NCBI GenBank assembly: GCA_964372415.1
Contig: CAYJQH010000008.1
Coordinates: forward strand, 1-40,474
Length of the DNA: 40,474 bases
From: JAGORL01 sp964372415
GTDB lineage: Bacteria; Patescibacteriota; Patescibacteriia; UBA9934
Reading direction: 5' to 3'
This document shows positions 15,012 through 23,668 of this stretch, one piece after another. The position numbers and the translations under genes are program-made. The notes under the pieces were generated by a model, which saw nothing but the letters and a program-made list of their open reading frames with translations, had not been told where the DNA came from and did no database searches. Each line of letters starts with the position of its first letter. Position 1 is the first letter of the stretch.

Positions 15012-16256
15012 TTAAACGTAGCTAATTTCTTGATACAAAGGAAATTTAGCCATAAATTCCGCCACCTCATTTTTGATGGAGGCGAGTTTTGTTTCGTCCT
15101 TGAAATTGAGAATCGCGGTATCGAGCCAAGCGGCAACCTTGAGCATGTCGTCTTCTTTGAGTCCGCGCGTGGTAATAGCTGGCGTGCCCAGGCGAATGCC
15201 GGACGGGTCCATGGGTGAGCGAGGGTCGTCAGGAATCATGTTTTTGTTGACCGTGATGCCGGCAGCGTCGAGGGCGTGCTGTGCCTCGGCTCCTGAGAGT
15301 CCCTTGGAGGTTACATCGATGAGCAGAAGATGATTCTCGGTGCCGCCGAACATCAAGCGGTAGCCACGTTGCTTGAACTCTTCCTCCAGAACCTTGGCGT
15401 TAGCTTTGATCTGTTTGGCGTAGGTTTTGAATTCTGGTTGTAACGCTTCGCCAAAGGCCACGGCCTTGGCAGCAATGACATGCATGTGCGGGCCACCTTG
15501 AAGGACAGGGAAGACTGCTTTGTCGATAGCCTTAGCGTGTTGGGCTTTACACATAATCATCCCACCCCGCGGGCCGCGCAGGGTTTTGTGGGTGGTCGAG
15601 GTCACAACATCAAAGAGCGGCACCGGGTTATTCATTTCTCCAGCTGCAATAAGGCCAGCAATATGAGCTATATCGGCCATGGTTAAGGCGCCAACCTCAT
15701 CGGCAATCGCTTTGACTTTAGTGTAATCGATGTCGCGCGAATAGGCTGAGTAACCAACAAGAATAAGCTTGGGCTTATGCTCAAGCGCCATGGCGCGCAA
15801 GTTGTTGTAATCCAGAGAGCCGTCAGCTGCAGTTTTGTAACGCACAAAGTTATACCGTTTCGCCGAATCGGTTACTGGGTGCCCGTGCGTCAGGTGCCCG
15901 CCGTGCGACAGATCCATGCCAAGTACAGTGTCACCTGGCTTTAAGAGAGCAGCATAAACAGCGATGTTAGCGGGAGCTCCAGAATGAGGTTGAACGTTAA
16001 CGTGCTCAGCGCCAAAAAGTTGTTTGGCCCGGTCAATGGCCAGAGCCTCTAGTTTATCGACCGCCTCACATCCCCCGTAATAGCGCCTTCCAGGATAGCC
16101 TTCGGCGTACTTATTAGTGGCCACTGAGCCAAGTACCTCAAGCACAGCCCGCGAAACAAAGTTTTCCGACGGGATCATTTCAAGCCCCTGTCGCTCGCGT
16201 TCAAGTTCATGCTGCAAGGCTTCGGCAATATCACGATCTTGTTGATTGAGGGTCAT
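15012..16256 (-). CDS. glyA: Serine hydroxymethyltransferase
   Basis: A 414-residue PLP enzyme converting serine and tetrahydrofolate to glycine and methylene-tetrahydrofolate. The PLP-lysine region reads TSTTHKTLRGPRGG, and the N-terminal GLEMIPSENFVS and NKYAEGYPGRRYYGG are diagnostic. The start MTLNQQDRD was chosen over an upstream candidate that would add 46 residues reading into murB, since it gives the standard length. A minus-strand TACACT lies 9 nt upstream. It heads a glyA-folD operon and diverges from murB. Confidence 0.96.
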   Translation of the reverse strand: MTLNQQDRDIAEALQHELERERQGLEMIPSENFVSRAVLEVLGSVATNKYAEGYPGRRYYGGCEAVDKLEALAIDRAKQLFGAEHVNVQPHSGAPANIAVYAALLKPGDTVLGMDLSHGGHLTHGHPVTDSAKRYNFVRYKTAADGSLDYNNLRAMALEHKPKLILVGYSAYSRDIDYTKVKAIADEVGALTMADIAHIAGLIAAGEMNNPVPLFDVVTSTTHKTLRGPRGGMIMCKAQHAKAIDKAVFPVLQGGPHMHVIAAKAVAFGEALQPEFKTYAKQIKANAKVLEEEFKQRGYRLMFGGTENHLLLIDVTSKGLSGAEAQHALDAAGITVNKNMIPDDPRSPMDPSGIRLGTPAITTRGLKEDDMLKVAAWLDTAILNFKDETKLASIKNEVAEFMAKFPLYQEISYV

Positions 16257-16323
16257 ATCGGGCCAAGTGTAGTTGATTAGTTGTCCTTCGGCTAGCCACA
16301 GGTTATCATGGGGCCCGAACAGT
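16257..16323. promoter_or_regulatory. Divergent promoter region glyA / murB
   Basis: On the minus strand TACACT (16266-16271) is 9 nt from the glyA start. On the plus strand TATCAT (16304-16309) is 14 nt from the murB start. Neither has a clear -35 or Shine-Dalgarno sequence in this 67-nt gap. Confidence 0.45.
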
Positions 16324-17301
16324 ATGGCAACAATTGCTGATAAGTTGCGGGATCGATTTACCACTTGGTTTAAAGAAAACGAGCCCTTGGCCAAGCAGGT
16401 AAATTTTCGGATTGGCGGGCCTGCTCGTTATTTTGTTGAAGCTCGCTCCACACTCGAACTTATTGACGCCGTTAAGCTAGCCCAAGAGAATTCGTTACCG
16501 TTTTTTATTTTAGGTGGTGGCTCAAATACGCTCGTGAGCGACGAGGGGTTTAGTGGCTTGGTTATTAAGGCAGCCAACCGAAACGTTCGTCTTGAAGGGA
16601 CGAGTGTAATTGCCGAAGCTGGGGCCATCGCCGCCTCCGTGGCCAGACTTACGGCAGATAAAGGGTTGCATGGTTTTGAATGGGCGATTTCATTGCCAGG
16701 AACGGTTGGTGGAGGAGTCCGTGGCAATGCTGGTTGTTTTGGCGGCGAAATGAAGGATGTCGTAACCTCGGTTAAACTATTACGTCAAGGTAAAGTTATT
16801 GAAGTGCCGGCGACAGAGATGCATTTTGCTTATCGGCACAGCTTGCTTAAAGATAAAGAACATAAGGGTGACGTGGTGCTTGAGGTGACTATAAAATTAG
16901 CTCCCGGTGACCGCGCGCAGTGCTTGGCCTTACTTGATAAACATTTGTCTGGTCGTAAATCTTCACAGCCACTTGGTTCATCATCCGCAGGTTGCATGTT
17001 TAAAAACTTTGAGTATCACGACCCTTCCGAGATAAACAAGATTCAGTCGAAGATCGCTGCCATACCCGAACAAATGCTTGCCCAGCGTCGTTTGGGCGCT
17101 GGTTGGCTTATTGATCAGCTCGACCTCAAGGGATTCCGGATTGGCGACGCTCAGGTCTCGCCCCAGCACGGTAATTTTCTGATTAATCTTGGCCAGGCCA
17201 AGGCTAAGGACATCGTCGAACTCATTGCGCGGATAAAAACCAAAGCCCGCAACGAGTTTGGCGTACAATTACAGGAGGAGGTTCAATATTTAGGTTTTTG
17301 A
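16324..17301 (+). CDS. murB: UDP-N-acetylenolpyruvoylglucosamine reductase
   Basis: A 325-residue FAD enzyme that reduces UDP-GlcNAc-enolpyruvate to UDP-MurNAc. FAD-binding motifs FRIGGPARYFVEA, LGGGSNTLVSDEGFSG and SLPGTVGGGVRGNAGCFGGE are clear. The catalytic serine position lies in SAGCMFKN and is cysteine here, a substitution also seen in some type II enzymes. The layout is the shorter type II form. ATG 16324 (MATIADKLRD) is preferred because an upstream start would run into the glyA promoter. hpf follows after 2 nt and murC 4 nt after that. Confidence 0.94.
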   Translation: MATIADKLRDRFTTWFKENEPLAKQVNFRIGGPARYFVEARSTLELIDAVKLAQENSLPFFILGGGSNTLVSDEGFSGLVIKAANRNVRLEGTSVIAEAGAIAASVARLTADKGLHGFEWAISLPGTVGGGVRGNAGCFGGEMKDVVTSVKLLRQGKVIEVPATEMHFAYRHSLLKDKEHKGDVVLEVTIKLAPGDRAQCLALLDKHLSGRKSSQPLGSSSAGCMFKNFEYHDPSEINKIQSKIAAIPEQMLAQRRLGAGWLIDQLDLKGFRIGDAQVSPQHGNFLINLGQAKAKDIVELIARIKTKARNEFGVQLQEEVQYLGF

Positions 17302-17303
17302 TT

Positions 17304-17606
17304 ATGCGCATCACGGAAATTACCGGAACAAATCTTGAACTTACGGAAGCTATTAAGCAGTATGTCGACAAGCGGCTCATGAGTCTTGAGAAGCTCACCG
17401 CCAAATATTCGCCGGCTGATTATGCGGCTAATGTCGGTAAGACCACCACCCATCATCAAAAAGGGAATATCTTTTTTGCTGAATTCAACCTTACCATTCC
17501 CGGTGCGCTCTTGCGTGCCAGGTCCGTGAAAGACGACCTCTACGCGGCCATCGATGAAGCCAAGGACGACCTCAAACGACAGCTCGTAGCGCGCAAGGCT
17601 CGATAA
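17304..17606 (+). CDS. hpf: Ribosome hibernation-promoting factor, short form (HPF/RaiA)
   Basis: A 100-residue protein with the HPF/YfiA fold: RITEITGTNLELTEAIKQYVDKRL at the N-terminus, a central beta strand region, and the family's C-terminal DDLYAAIDEAKDDLKRQL. Such proteins block the decoding centre of idle ribosomes. It lacks the dimerisation tail of long HPF. It sits between murB and murC with gaps of 2 and 4 nt, so it is co-transcribed with peptidoglycan genes. Confidence 0.88.
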   Translation: MRITEITGTNLELTEAIKQYVDKRLMSLEKLTAKYSPADYAANVGKTTTHHQKGNIFFAEFNLTIPGALLRARSVKDDLYAAIDEAKDDLKRQLVARKAR

Positions 17607-17610
17607 CCCT

Positions 17611-18993
17611 GTGTCTTTTTTAGACAAATATCAATCTATCCATTTCGTGGGTATCGGCGGCATCGGGGTGAGTGCCCTGGCTAAGTTTGCCTTAGCGCAC
17701 GGTAAGAAAGTTTCGGGCTCTGATACTCAGACCTCGCCGCTCATTGATGATCTCAAACGGCGTGGCGTAAGAATTTCTCTTGGTCACGGGGCGCGAAACT
17801 TGCCAAAACAGGTAGACCTGGTGGTTTACACCGAGGCCGCCGATGAAAATAATCCTGAACGCCAGGCCGCCCTTAAACGCGGCCTTAAACAGCTTGGCCA
17901 CTTTGGTTTTTTGGGTGAATTATCTAAGGAGTATCGAACCATCTGCGTCACGGGCACGAACGGTAAATCGACAACCACCGCCATGACCGGTTTGATTTTT
18001 GAGGCGGCTGGGCTAGATCCGACGGTTTTTGTCGGTTCGCTGGTGCCCGGCTGGCCAGACGGCAATTTGCGAGTCGGAAAAAGCGATCTTTTGATACTTG
18101 AAGGTGACGAATATAAACAAAAGATGCTGGCTATCGCATCAGAGACCACGGTAATCACTAACATTGAGGCTGATCACCTGGATGTTTATAAAGATTTAAA
18201 ACACATCGTGGCTACCTTTCGAGAACTCGCAAAAAAGACAACCGGCAAGGTGTTAGCTAACGGTGAAGATAAAAATGTTAAGAAATTAAAAACTCTAGTT
18301 CACGAAACCTTCGGCGAGGGGCAGGGAAACGTTATTCAGGGTCGTGGTCGTTGTGTTCAGGGTGACGTTCAGTGTTTCGAGCTTTATAAACAGGGGAGGC
18401 TTTTGGGCAATATTAATCTGGCAATTCCCGGGGCTTTTAACATGATGAATGCCTTGGCCGCGACGGCCGTAGCCCTTGAATACAAAATACCTTTTCCGGT
18501 CATGGCTAAAGCTCTCGAAAAGTTCAAAGGGATTTGGCGACGGTTTGAATTGGTAGGTGAATACCGCGGAGCGAAAATTATTTCTGACTACGGTCATCAC
18601 CCGACAGCCATCAAGGGCACTATTGAAGCGGCCCGAGAGTTCTTTCCGAATAACCGATTGGTGCTCCTTTTTCAACCGCATCAACATAATCGAACCAAAG
18701 AACTGTTCAATGAATTTGTTGAATCATTGCACGAGGCCGATGTGGCGATCGTGGCCGAGATCTACGGCGTTCAAGGTCGTACCAAACCAAAGGAAGAAAT
18801 TTCCAGTCGCGATTTGGTACGCGAGGTTGAACGACACATGATGAATAAAAATCTTCGCCTCAAAAATGTTGTCTACGCTTCAAATCTTAAAACAGCCGAA
18901 CTTGAATTGCGTCATAAGTTAAAGCGCGATGACGTGATTATCGTCATGGGGGCGGGAGATGTCGATGCCGTAGCCCGCAATCTTGTAAAATAA
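17611..18993 (+). CDS. murC: UDP-N-acetylmuramate--L-alanine ligase
   Basis: A 460-residue Mur ligase that adds L-alanine to UDP-MurNAc. The N-terminal UDP-binding loop reads FVGIGGIGVSALAKF, the ATP P-loop TGTNGKSTTTAMTG (~112-125), and the C-terminal conserved segments SDYGHHPTAIKGT and FQPHQHNRTKELF are typical of MurC. The GTG start at 17611 is the only suitable one after hpf. Length is normal. It is the third gene in murB-hpf-murC. Confidence 0.95.
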   Translation: MSFLDKYQSIHFVGIGGIGVSALAKFALAHGKKVSGSDTQTSPLIDDLKRRGVRISLGHGARNLPKQVDLVVYTEAADENNPERQAALKRGLKQLGHFGFLGELSKEYRTICVTGTNGKSTTTAMTGLIFEAAGLDPTVFVGSLVPGWPDGNLRVGKSDLLILEGDEYKQKMLAIASETTVITNIEADHLDVYKDLKHIVATFRELAKKTTGKVLANGEDKNVKKLKTLVHETFGEGQGNVIQGRGRCVQGDVQCFELYKQGRLLGNINLAIPGAFNMMNALAATAVALEYKIPFPVMAKALEKFKGIWRRFELVGEYRGAKIISDYGHHPTAIKGTIEAAREFFPNNRLVLLFQPHQHNRTKELFNEFVESLHEADVAIVAEIYGVQGRTKPKEEISSRDLVREVERHMMNKNLRLKNVVYASNLKTAELELRHKLKRDDVIIVMGAGDVDAVARNLVK

Positions 18994-19037
18994 ATATTCC
19001 ACATCCACTGGTCTTTGAGGATGCGGGAGACTCTCTA

Positions 19038-19469
19038 TTAGTTGATCACCATGCCAATCACGATGTTCGGCAGGAGTGTTTGATCAATCACGATGAGACT
19101 TTTTTCTATAATTTTCTCGAGTTTAGTTTCTGGACTGACGTACAGTCTCTTGACCAAACGGCGCCTATCGTACACCGGCTGCCGTGACCAGTCTTCGTAG
19201 CTCAGCGGATCGCGCCAAAAGCCTTCTTTGTAGAGTACTCCAGGCGACCGCCGGAAACCCGTGAGAAGTAGCCTCAGGAGCTCATCACGACAGAAATAGG
19301 CGTTCACGATGCGTGACCGCACCACCTCGCGAGTTCTCATGTCCTCTTCTAAAAAGTAACGATTCACGAGCGAGCGACGTGTCACGAGGTCGCCGAAGGT
19401 CGTGCATTCACGAAACTCCCGCAACGTATTCGGCATGAAATCCCGTAAAAACGGATGATCGCCGGACAC
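19038..19469 (-). CDS. Orphan hypothetical protein, probably N-terminally truncated by an in-frame stop
   Basis: From the GTG at 19469 the frame encodes 143 residues, basic and rich in Arg and aromatic residues (FRECTTFGDLVTRRSLVNRYF; VYDRRRLVKRLYV). I recognise no family. The frame also looks coding upstream of the GTG (ISKELTERLKFSGLPFHVLV). An ATG at 19556 has a well-placed AGGGGG Shine-Dalgarno and a promoter, but its fifth codon is TAA (19542-19544). Either the gene is damaged, the base call is wrong, or a four-codon leader peptide precedes the gene. A weak CATCC/GGATG hairpin (19002-19023) with a T-rich tail lies downstream on this strand. Confidence 0.55.
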   Translation of the reverse strand: MSGDHPFLRDFMPNTLREFRECTTFGDLVTRRSLVNRYFLEEDMRTREVVRSRIVNAYFCRDELLRLLLTGFRRSPGVLYKEGFWRDPLSYEDWSRQPVYDRRRLVKRLYVSPETKLEKIIEKSLIVIDQTLLPNIVIGMVIN

Positions 19470-19523
19470 TAGTACATGGAACGGAAGACCCGAGAATTTT
19501 AGGCGCTCGGTGAGCTCCTTGGA

Positions 19524-19556
19524 AATTTGTCCGTTGACAAATTATGTTTGTGACAT
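19524..19556 (-). other. SD-led mini-ORF / interrupted 5' end with dyad
   Basis: ATG (19556) TCA CAA ACA TAA reads M-S-Q-T-stop, and then the same frame continues open into the orphan gene. A perfect dyad AATTTGTC-CGTT-GACAAATT (19524-19543) covers the stop codon and the following codons. Confidence 0.55.
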
Positions 19557-19574
19557 GTGTTCCCCCTATCTGCG

Positions 19575-19603
19575 ATAGTACGAAACTTAACTTTCAGGGT
19601 AAA
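19575..19603 (-). promoter_or_regulatory. Promoter of the orphan gene (TTTACC, 17 nt, TACTAT)
   Basis: On the minus strand TTTACC (19598-19603) and TACTAT (19575-19580) are spaced exactly 17 nt, followed by AGGGGG and ATG 19556. A small dyad CTATC-TGC-GATAG (19566-19578) overlaps the -10. Confidence 0.55.
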
Positions 19604-19609
19604 GGGCAA

Positions 19610-19646
19610 CTTGCGAAGTTTTTGTTTTTCCGGCACACTTCGTAAG
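19610..19646 (+). other. Imperfect inverted repeat in front of secA
   Basis: CTTGCGAAG (19610-19618) and CTTCGTAAG (19638-19646) can pair with one mismatch, the second arm ending 5 nt before the secA ATG. It could affect secA translation, or be chance. Confidence 0.3.
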
Positions 19647-19651
19647 CTATT

Positions 19652-22282
19652 ATGTCGATTTTAACCAAGATTTTCGGGGATCCTAACGCTAAATTGCTTC
19701 GTGGGCTGACCGCTGAGGTTCAGGGGATAAATGCCTTAGAACCAGAGATCTCCGCCCTTGACGACTTGGCTATTAAGGCAAAAACCGGCGAGTTAAAAAA
19801 ACTCCTTTTAGAGGGTGTGTCACTTGAAAGTTTGACCGCTCAAGCCTTTGCTCTCGTTCGGGAAGCTGCCAAACGTACCCTCGGACAACGCCATTACGAC
19901 GTGCAACTTATGGGCGGCCTGGTGCTCAACCGTGGTGGCATTGCTGAGATGCGAACCGGTGAGGGTAAAACTTTAACCGCGACAACAGCGGTTTATTTAA
20001 ACGCTCTTGAGGGTAAAGGGGTGCACGTTGTGACGGTAAATGATTACTTGGCCAAGCGTGATACGGTCTGGATGGGGAAAATTTTTAATTTCCTTGGGCT
20101 AACCGTGGGTTGCATTCAGCACGAAGGCGGGTATCGTTTTGACGAAGAGTATAAAGCTCCTACTTTGGCCGAAGGCGCCACAGTTACGACCGAAGCTTTC
20201 CGAATACAAACGGACTTTTTGCGCCCAGCCAGCCGACAAGAAGCTTATGCCGCAGACATTACGTACGGCACTAATAACGAGTTCGGTTTCGATTATCTGC
20301 GCGATAACATGGCGCCCAGCCCAGACCGTTTAGTACAACGCGGTTTGAACTTTGCCATTGTTGATGAAGTCGATTCTATTTTGATTGATGAAGCCCGTAC
20401 TCCACTCATCATTTCGGCCCCCGCTGAAGAGTCAAACGAGCTTTACTATAAGTTTTCTGACATCATAAAAGACTTGAAAGTTAGCGAAGATTTTAACATC
20501 GATGAAAAGATGCGGGTCGCCACCTTCACCGAGCAAGGTCTGCAAAAGATTGAACAAGCACTAGGTGTCAAAAACCTTTTCGAGAGTGGTCTACAAATGG
20601 TGCATCACGCTGAGCAAGCACTGCGATCACATGCTTTGTATCGCAATGATCGTGATTATGTAGTTCGTGATGGTCAGGTGATTATTGTTGACGAGTTCAC
20701 CGGGCGTCTCATGGAAGGTCGACGGTATTCCGAAGGACTCCACCAGGCTATTGAAGCTAAAGAGGGGGTCAAGATTCAACGTGAAAGTAAAACATTAGCC
20801 ACGGTTACTTTTCAAAACTATTTTCGCTTATACAAAAAGTTGGCTGGTATGACTGGTACGGCTGCTACTGAGGCCGAAGAGTTCGAAAAAATTTATCACC
20901 TCGAGGTCACCCAAATCCCAACCCATCGCAATAATCAACGAGTCGATTTTCCAGACCGTATTTATCAGAGCGAAAAAGGGAAATGGCTGGCCGTGGTCGA
21001 AGAGGTCAAGGCACGACACGAGCAAGGTCAGCCAGTGCTTATCGGTACGGTGTCGATTGAAAAAAATCAACTGCTGTCTGAGTTGTTGCGGGCTGCAGGT
21101 GTGCCGCACCGTGTCTTGAACGCCAAAAACCATGAGCAGGAAGCTGAAGTGATAGCTCAGGCTGGTAAAAAGGGCGCTGTTACGCTCGCCACCAACATGG
21201 CCGGGCGTGGCGTCGATATTCTTTTGGGTGGCAATCCGCCCGATTCACAAATGGCTGACCAGGTTCGGGCTTTGGGTGGGCTTCATGTTATTGGTACGGA
21301 ACGTCATGAAAGTCGTCGTATTGATAACCAACTCCGAGGTCGCGCGGCTCGTCAGGGTGATCCAGGCAGCACTCAATTTTTTGTCTCACTCGATGACGAC
21401 CTCATGCGAATTTTTGCTTCTGACCGAGTAAAGGGCATGATGAAAAGTTTGGGTATTGAGGAAACCATGCCAATCGAAAGCAAGATGGTCACTCGCGCCT
21501 TAGAACGAGCACAAACTCGCGTTGAGGGACATAATTTTGATACCCGTAAGCATGTTCTTGAGTACGATGACGTGCTTAATAAGCATCGCCTCTCTATCTA
21601 TGATGAGCGTCGTCGGCTAATGTCAGAAGATCTTAGCGCTCATGATGAAATCATGAAAATGATTGAGGAAGAAGTAGAACGTGTAGTTTTCTTTCATACT
21701 TCACCTAATCACGATACTCCGCTGCAGTTCAGTCAAAGCGGACCGGGCGATTGGGATCCCAAAGAAATTTTAGAGTCGTTGCAAACGATTATTAGTTTTT
21801 CACCGCAAGAGCTTGAGTTCATACGAACTGAACTGGCCACACTTTCAAACGACAAAGAGCGACTCATGGAGCAGCGGACGGGTGTTATTAAGGCCACCAT
21901 GGATGCCGTGCGTAATCGTTATGTTGCATTGAGCGAGAAGATTGGTGACCCCAAGCTTGCTGCTCGCCTTGAGCGCAATGTTCTACTTAGAGCCGTTGAC
22001 AGTTCCTGGATGCGGCATTTAGACGACATGACGCACCTTAGGCGCACTATCGGACTTCAGGGCTACGCGCAGCGTGACCCCTTAGTAGAATACAAGCGGG
22101 AATCGTTTCATCTTTACGCTGCCATGCGCCAAGATATAGCCCGTGATGTGGTTTACAACATTCTCAAAGTTTTCGACGCACAAGTAAAAACCAAAATGGT
22201 TATGCAGGCCGCACCGCACATGCTCAAAGCCTTAAACAAAATTTTAGGCGGCGACAAGAATGACAGTAAAAAGAAGGCATGA
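19652..22282 (+). CDS. secA: Protein translocase ATPase SecA
   Basis: An 876-residue motor that drives preproteins through SecYEG. Seen: MRTGEGKTLTATTAVYL (Walker A, ~101-117), FAIVDEVDSILIDEARTPLI (DEAD motif), LATNMAGRGVDILLGG, and the helicase motif QLRGRAARQGDPGSTQF. A stretch of about 35 residues (from HEGGYRFDEEY to FLRPASRQEAY) is inserted before AADITYGTNNEFGFDYLRDNM; this insertion is usual in Patescibacteria SecA. The C-terminal zinc-binding SEC-C tail (CxCxSGxxxxxC) is absent and the protein ends GGDKNDSKKKA. The stop overlaps murI by 4 nt (ATGA). Confidence 0.96.
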   Translation: MSILTKIFGDPNAKLLRGLTAEVQGINALEPEISALDDLAIKAKTGELKKLLLEGVSLESLTAQAFALVREAAKRTLGQRHYDVQLMGGLVLNRGGIAEMRTGEGKTLTATTAVYLNALEGKGVHVVTVNDYLAKRDTVWMGKIFNFLGLTVGCIQHEGGYRFDEEYKAPTLAEGATVTTEAFRIQTDFLRPASRQEAYAADITYGTNNEFGFDYLRDNMAPSPDRLVQRGLNFAIVDEVDSILIDEARTPLIISAPAEESNELYYKFSDIIKDLKVSEDFNIDEKMRVATFTEQGLQKIEQALGVKNLFESGLQMVHHAEQALRSHALYRNDRDYVVRDGQVIIVDEFTGRLMEGRRYSEGLHQAIEAKEGVKIQRESKTLATVTFQNYFRLYKKLAGMTGTAATEAEEFEKIYHLEVTQIPTHRNNQRVDFPDRIYQSEKGKWLAVVEEVKARHEQGQPVLIGTVSIEKNQLLSELLRAAGVPHRVLNAKNHEQEAEVIAQAGKKGAVTLATNMAGRGVDILLGGNPPDSQMADQVRALGGLHVIGTERHESRRIDNQLRGRAARQGDPGSTQFFVSLDDDLMRIFASDRVKGMMKSLGIEETMPIESKMVTRALERAQTRVEGHNFDTRKHVLEYDDVLNKHRLSIYDERRRLMSEDLSAHDEIMKMIEEEVERVVFFHTSPNHDTPLQFSQSGPGDWDPKEILESLQTIISFSPQELEFIRTELATLSNDKERLMEQRTGVIKATMDAVRNRYVALSEKIGDPKLAARLERNVLLRAVDSSWMRHLDDMTHLRRTIGLQGYAQRDPLVEYKRESFHLYAAMRQDIARDVVYNILKVFDAQVKTKMVMQAAPHMLKALNKILGGDKNDSKKKA

Positions 22283-23124
22283 TTGGTTTTTTCGACTCGG
22301 GTTACGGTGGCCTCATGATTATGCGGGAGTGCCAGAAGGCGCTCCCGAATATTGCGATGCTTTACTTTGGTGATAACGCCCGAGCCCCTTACGGATCGCG
22401 TAGCCAGGAAGAGATTTTTCAATTCACGCTTGAGGGCGTAGAATTTTTGTTTTCACAGGGCTGTAGCCTCGTCATCCTGGCCTGTAATACTGCCTCGGCT
22501 AACGCTTTACGTCGTATTCAGCAAGAAGTGCTGCCTAAGCAATATCCAGACAAAAACGTGCTTGGCATTCTTGTGCCAACGGTTGAACTGGTTACTGGTG
22601 CGGGTTGGAGTTCGGCCTTCACAACGTCGAGGGAGTTAGGGAGAGGTAACGGCAGGAGCAGATATAGTATAGGCATTTTTGCCACACCAGCGACCGTCGC
22701 TTCTCACGCCTACCAGCACGAAATTACCAAGCGTCTACCCGACGCAAACGTGATCGAGGTCGCTTGCCCCGAGCTCGTGCCACGGATAGAGGCAGGGGCT
22801 TCGCTCTACGAACTTCGACCATTCGTTCACAAATATGCCGAGACAATGAAACAGCAAGGAGGAGTCGACGCTATTCTGTTGGGCTGTACGCACTATCCGC
22901 TAATTCGTCAACTTTTTGCGGCAGAGTTCCCGGGGGTGCGTATGTACGATCAGGCGAGCATCGTGGCTCAGAGCCTCGTAGCATATTTGAAACGTCATCA
23001 GAACTTCGTAAATGATCACGAGCCCCGGTTAGCAAAATTTTTTACGAGCGGTAATCCAGAGTCTGTTGCCAAACTGGCGTCAACGTTCTTTGGTCGTGAT
23101 ATCATCTTTTACACTTTGAAATAA
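22279..23124 (+). CDS. murI: Glutamate racemase
   Basis: A 281-residue enzyme making D-glutamate for peptidoglycan. Both catalytic cysteines are visible in LACNTASANALRR (~72-84) and LLGCTHYPLI (~199-208), and the N-terminus GFFDSGYGGL is diagnostic. A basic segment of about 18 residues (SSAFTTSRELGRGNGRSR, ~112-129) before IGIFATPATV is longer than in typical MurI and may be repeat-derived (inference). Its ATG overlaps the secA stop, so translation is coupled to secA. Confidence 0.93.
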   Translation: MIGFFDSGYGGLMIMRECQKALPNIAMLYFGDNARAPYGSRSQEEIFQFTLEGVEFLFSQGCSLVILACNTASANALRRIQQEVLPKQYPDKNVLGILVPTVELVTGAGWSSAFTTSRELGRGNGRSRYSIGIFATPATVASHAYQHEITKRLPDANVIEVACPELVPRIEAGASLYELRPFVHKYAETMKQQGGVDAILLGCTHYPLIRQLFAAEFPGVRMYDQASIVAQSLVAYLKRHQNFVNDHEPRLAKFFTSGNPESVAKLASTFFGRDIIFYTLK

Positions 23125-23248
23125 TAAAACCTACTAAGTTCATGCAATACGAGGCGCGAGGAAGAAAATTCTGAGGCGTATGTAACCATACGGTGAAGAA
23201 TTTTCGGGGCCCCGCAACGAAGTAGTGCGTGAACTTGGGTAGGTTTTA
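23125..23248. repeat. 124-bp near-complete palindrome
   Basis: The ends TAAAACCTAC and GTAGGTTTTA form a perfect 10-bp terminal inverted repeat. Pairing continues inward (AAGTTCATGCA with TGCGTGAACTT; GAAAATTC with GAATTTTC; GTATG-TAAC-CATAC at the tip). The whole segment can fold as one long cruciform or RNA hairpin. There is no ORF, no T-run and no clear target-site duplication. Confidence 0.75.
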
Positions 23249-23254
23249 GAGACT

Positions 23255-23602
23255 ATGCAAAATCATGAAGAAGTTTATAATCGACTCAAACAAAAGAAAG
23301 CCGAGCGTCGTGACATGAAAGGTTCGGTTAAGGATGCTTTAGATCAGAACATGAGGTACCAAGAGATTCTTGAAAAGATGGCCGAACTACGTATCGAGAA
23401 AAAGTCTATTGAGAACGAGATAATGAGCCAAGCGATCGATCAAGGAAAGCTAGAATCGTTGGCTGTAGATATTAAGTCTGACACCGAACTTCTCTCAGAC
23501 ATTGTCTTAAATAAATTTATCGCCCAAGAACCGGTTGAAATAATCGACGAAGTTAATGTTACTTGGGTACCGGTTTTTTCGGTCAGGTTCAAGAAGAGCT
23601 AA
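23255..23602 (+). CDS. Small coiled-coil hypothetical protein
   Basis: A 115-residue protein. The first ~70 residues are highly charged and predicted helical or coiled-coil (LKQKKAERRDMKGSVKDAL; EKMAELRIEKKSIENEI). The C-terminal ~30 residues look like beta strands (VNVTWVPVFSVRFKK). I do not recognise a family. It begins 7 nt after a 124-bp palindrome. A TAGGTT hexamer within the palindrome's right arm lies 9 nt before the ATG and could be its -10. Confidence 0.65.
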   Translation: MQNHEEVYNRLKQKKAERRDMKGSVKDALDQNMRYQEILEKMAELRIEKKSIENEIMSQAIDQGKLESLAVDIKSDTELLSDIVLNKFIAQEPVEIIDEVNVTWVPVFSVRFKKS

Positions 23603-23652
23603 CTTCTTTTTGCCTCTGCACACTGCCTATTGCTTAACAATTCAGGTTAGCC

Positions 23653-23658
23653 TAAAAT
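23653..23658 (+). promoter_or_regulatory. -10 element TAAAAT of secD, leaderless start
   Basis: TAAAAT ends 10 nt before ATG 23669. It overlaps the upstream ATG at 23657, which therefore would not be transcribed as a start. Confidence 0.5.
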
Positions 23659-23668
23659 GCCCCCGTCT

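Noticed and set aside
19470..19651. A SecM-like arrest peptide upstream of secA.
   Set aside because: No plus-strand ORF with a secretion signal and arrest motif was found; only an imperfect hairpin is present.
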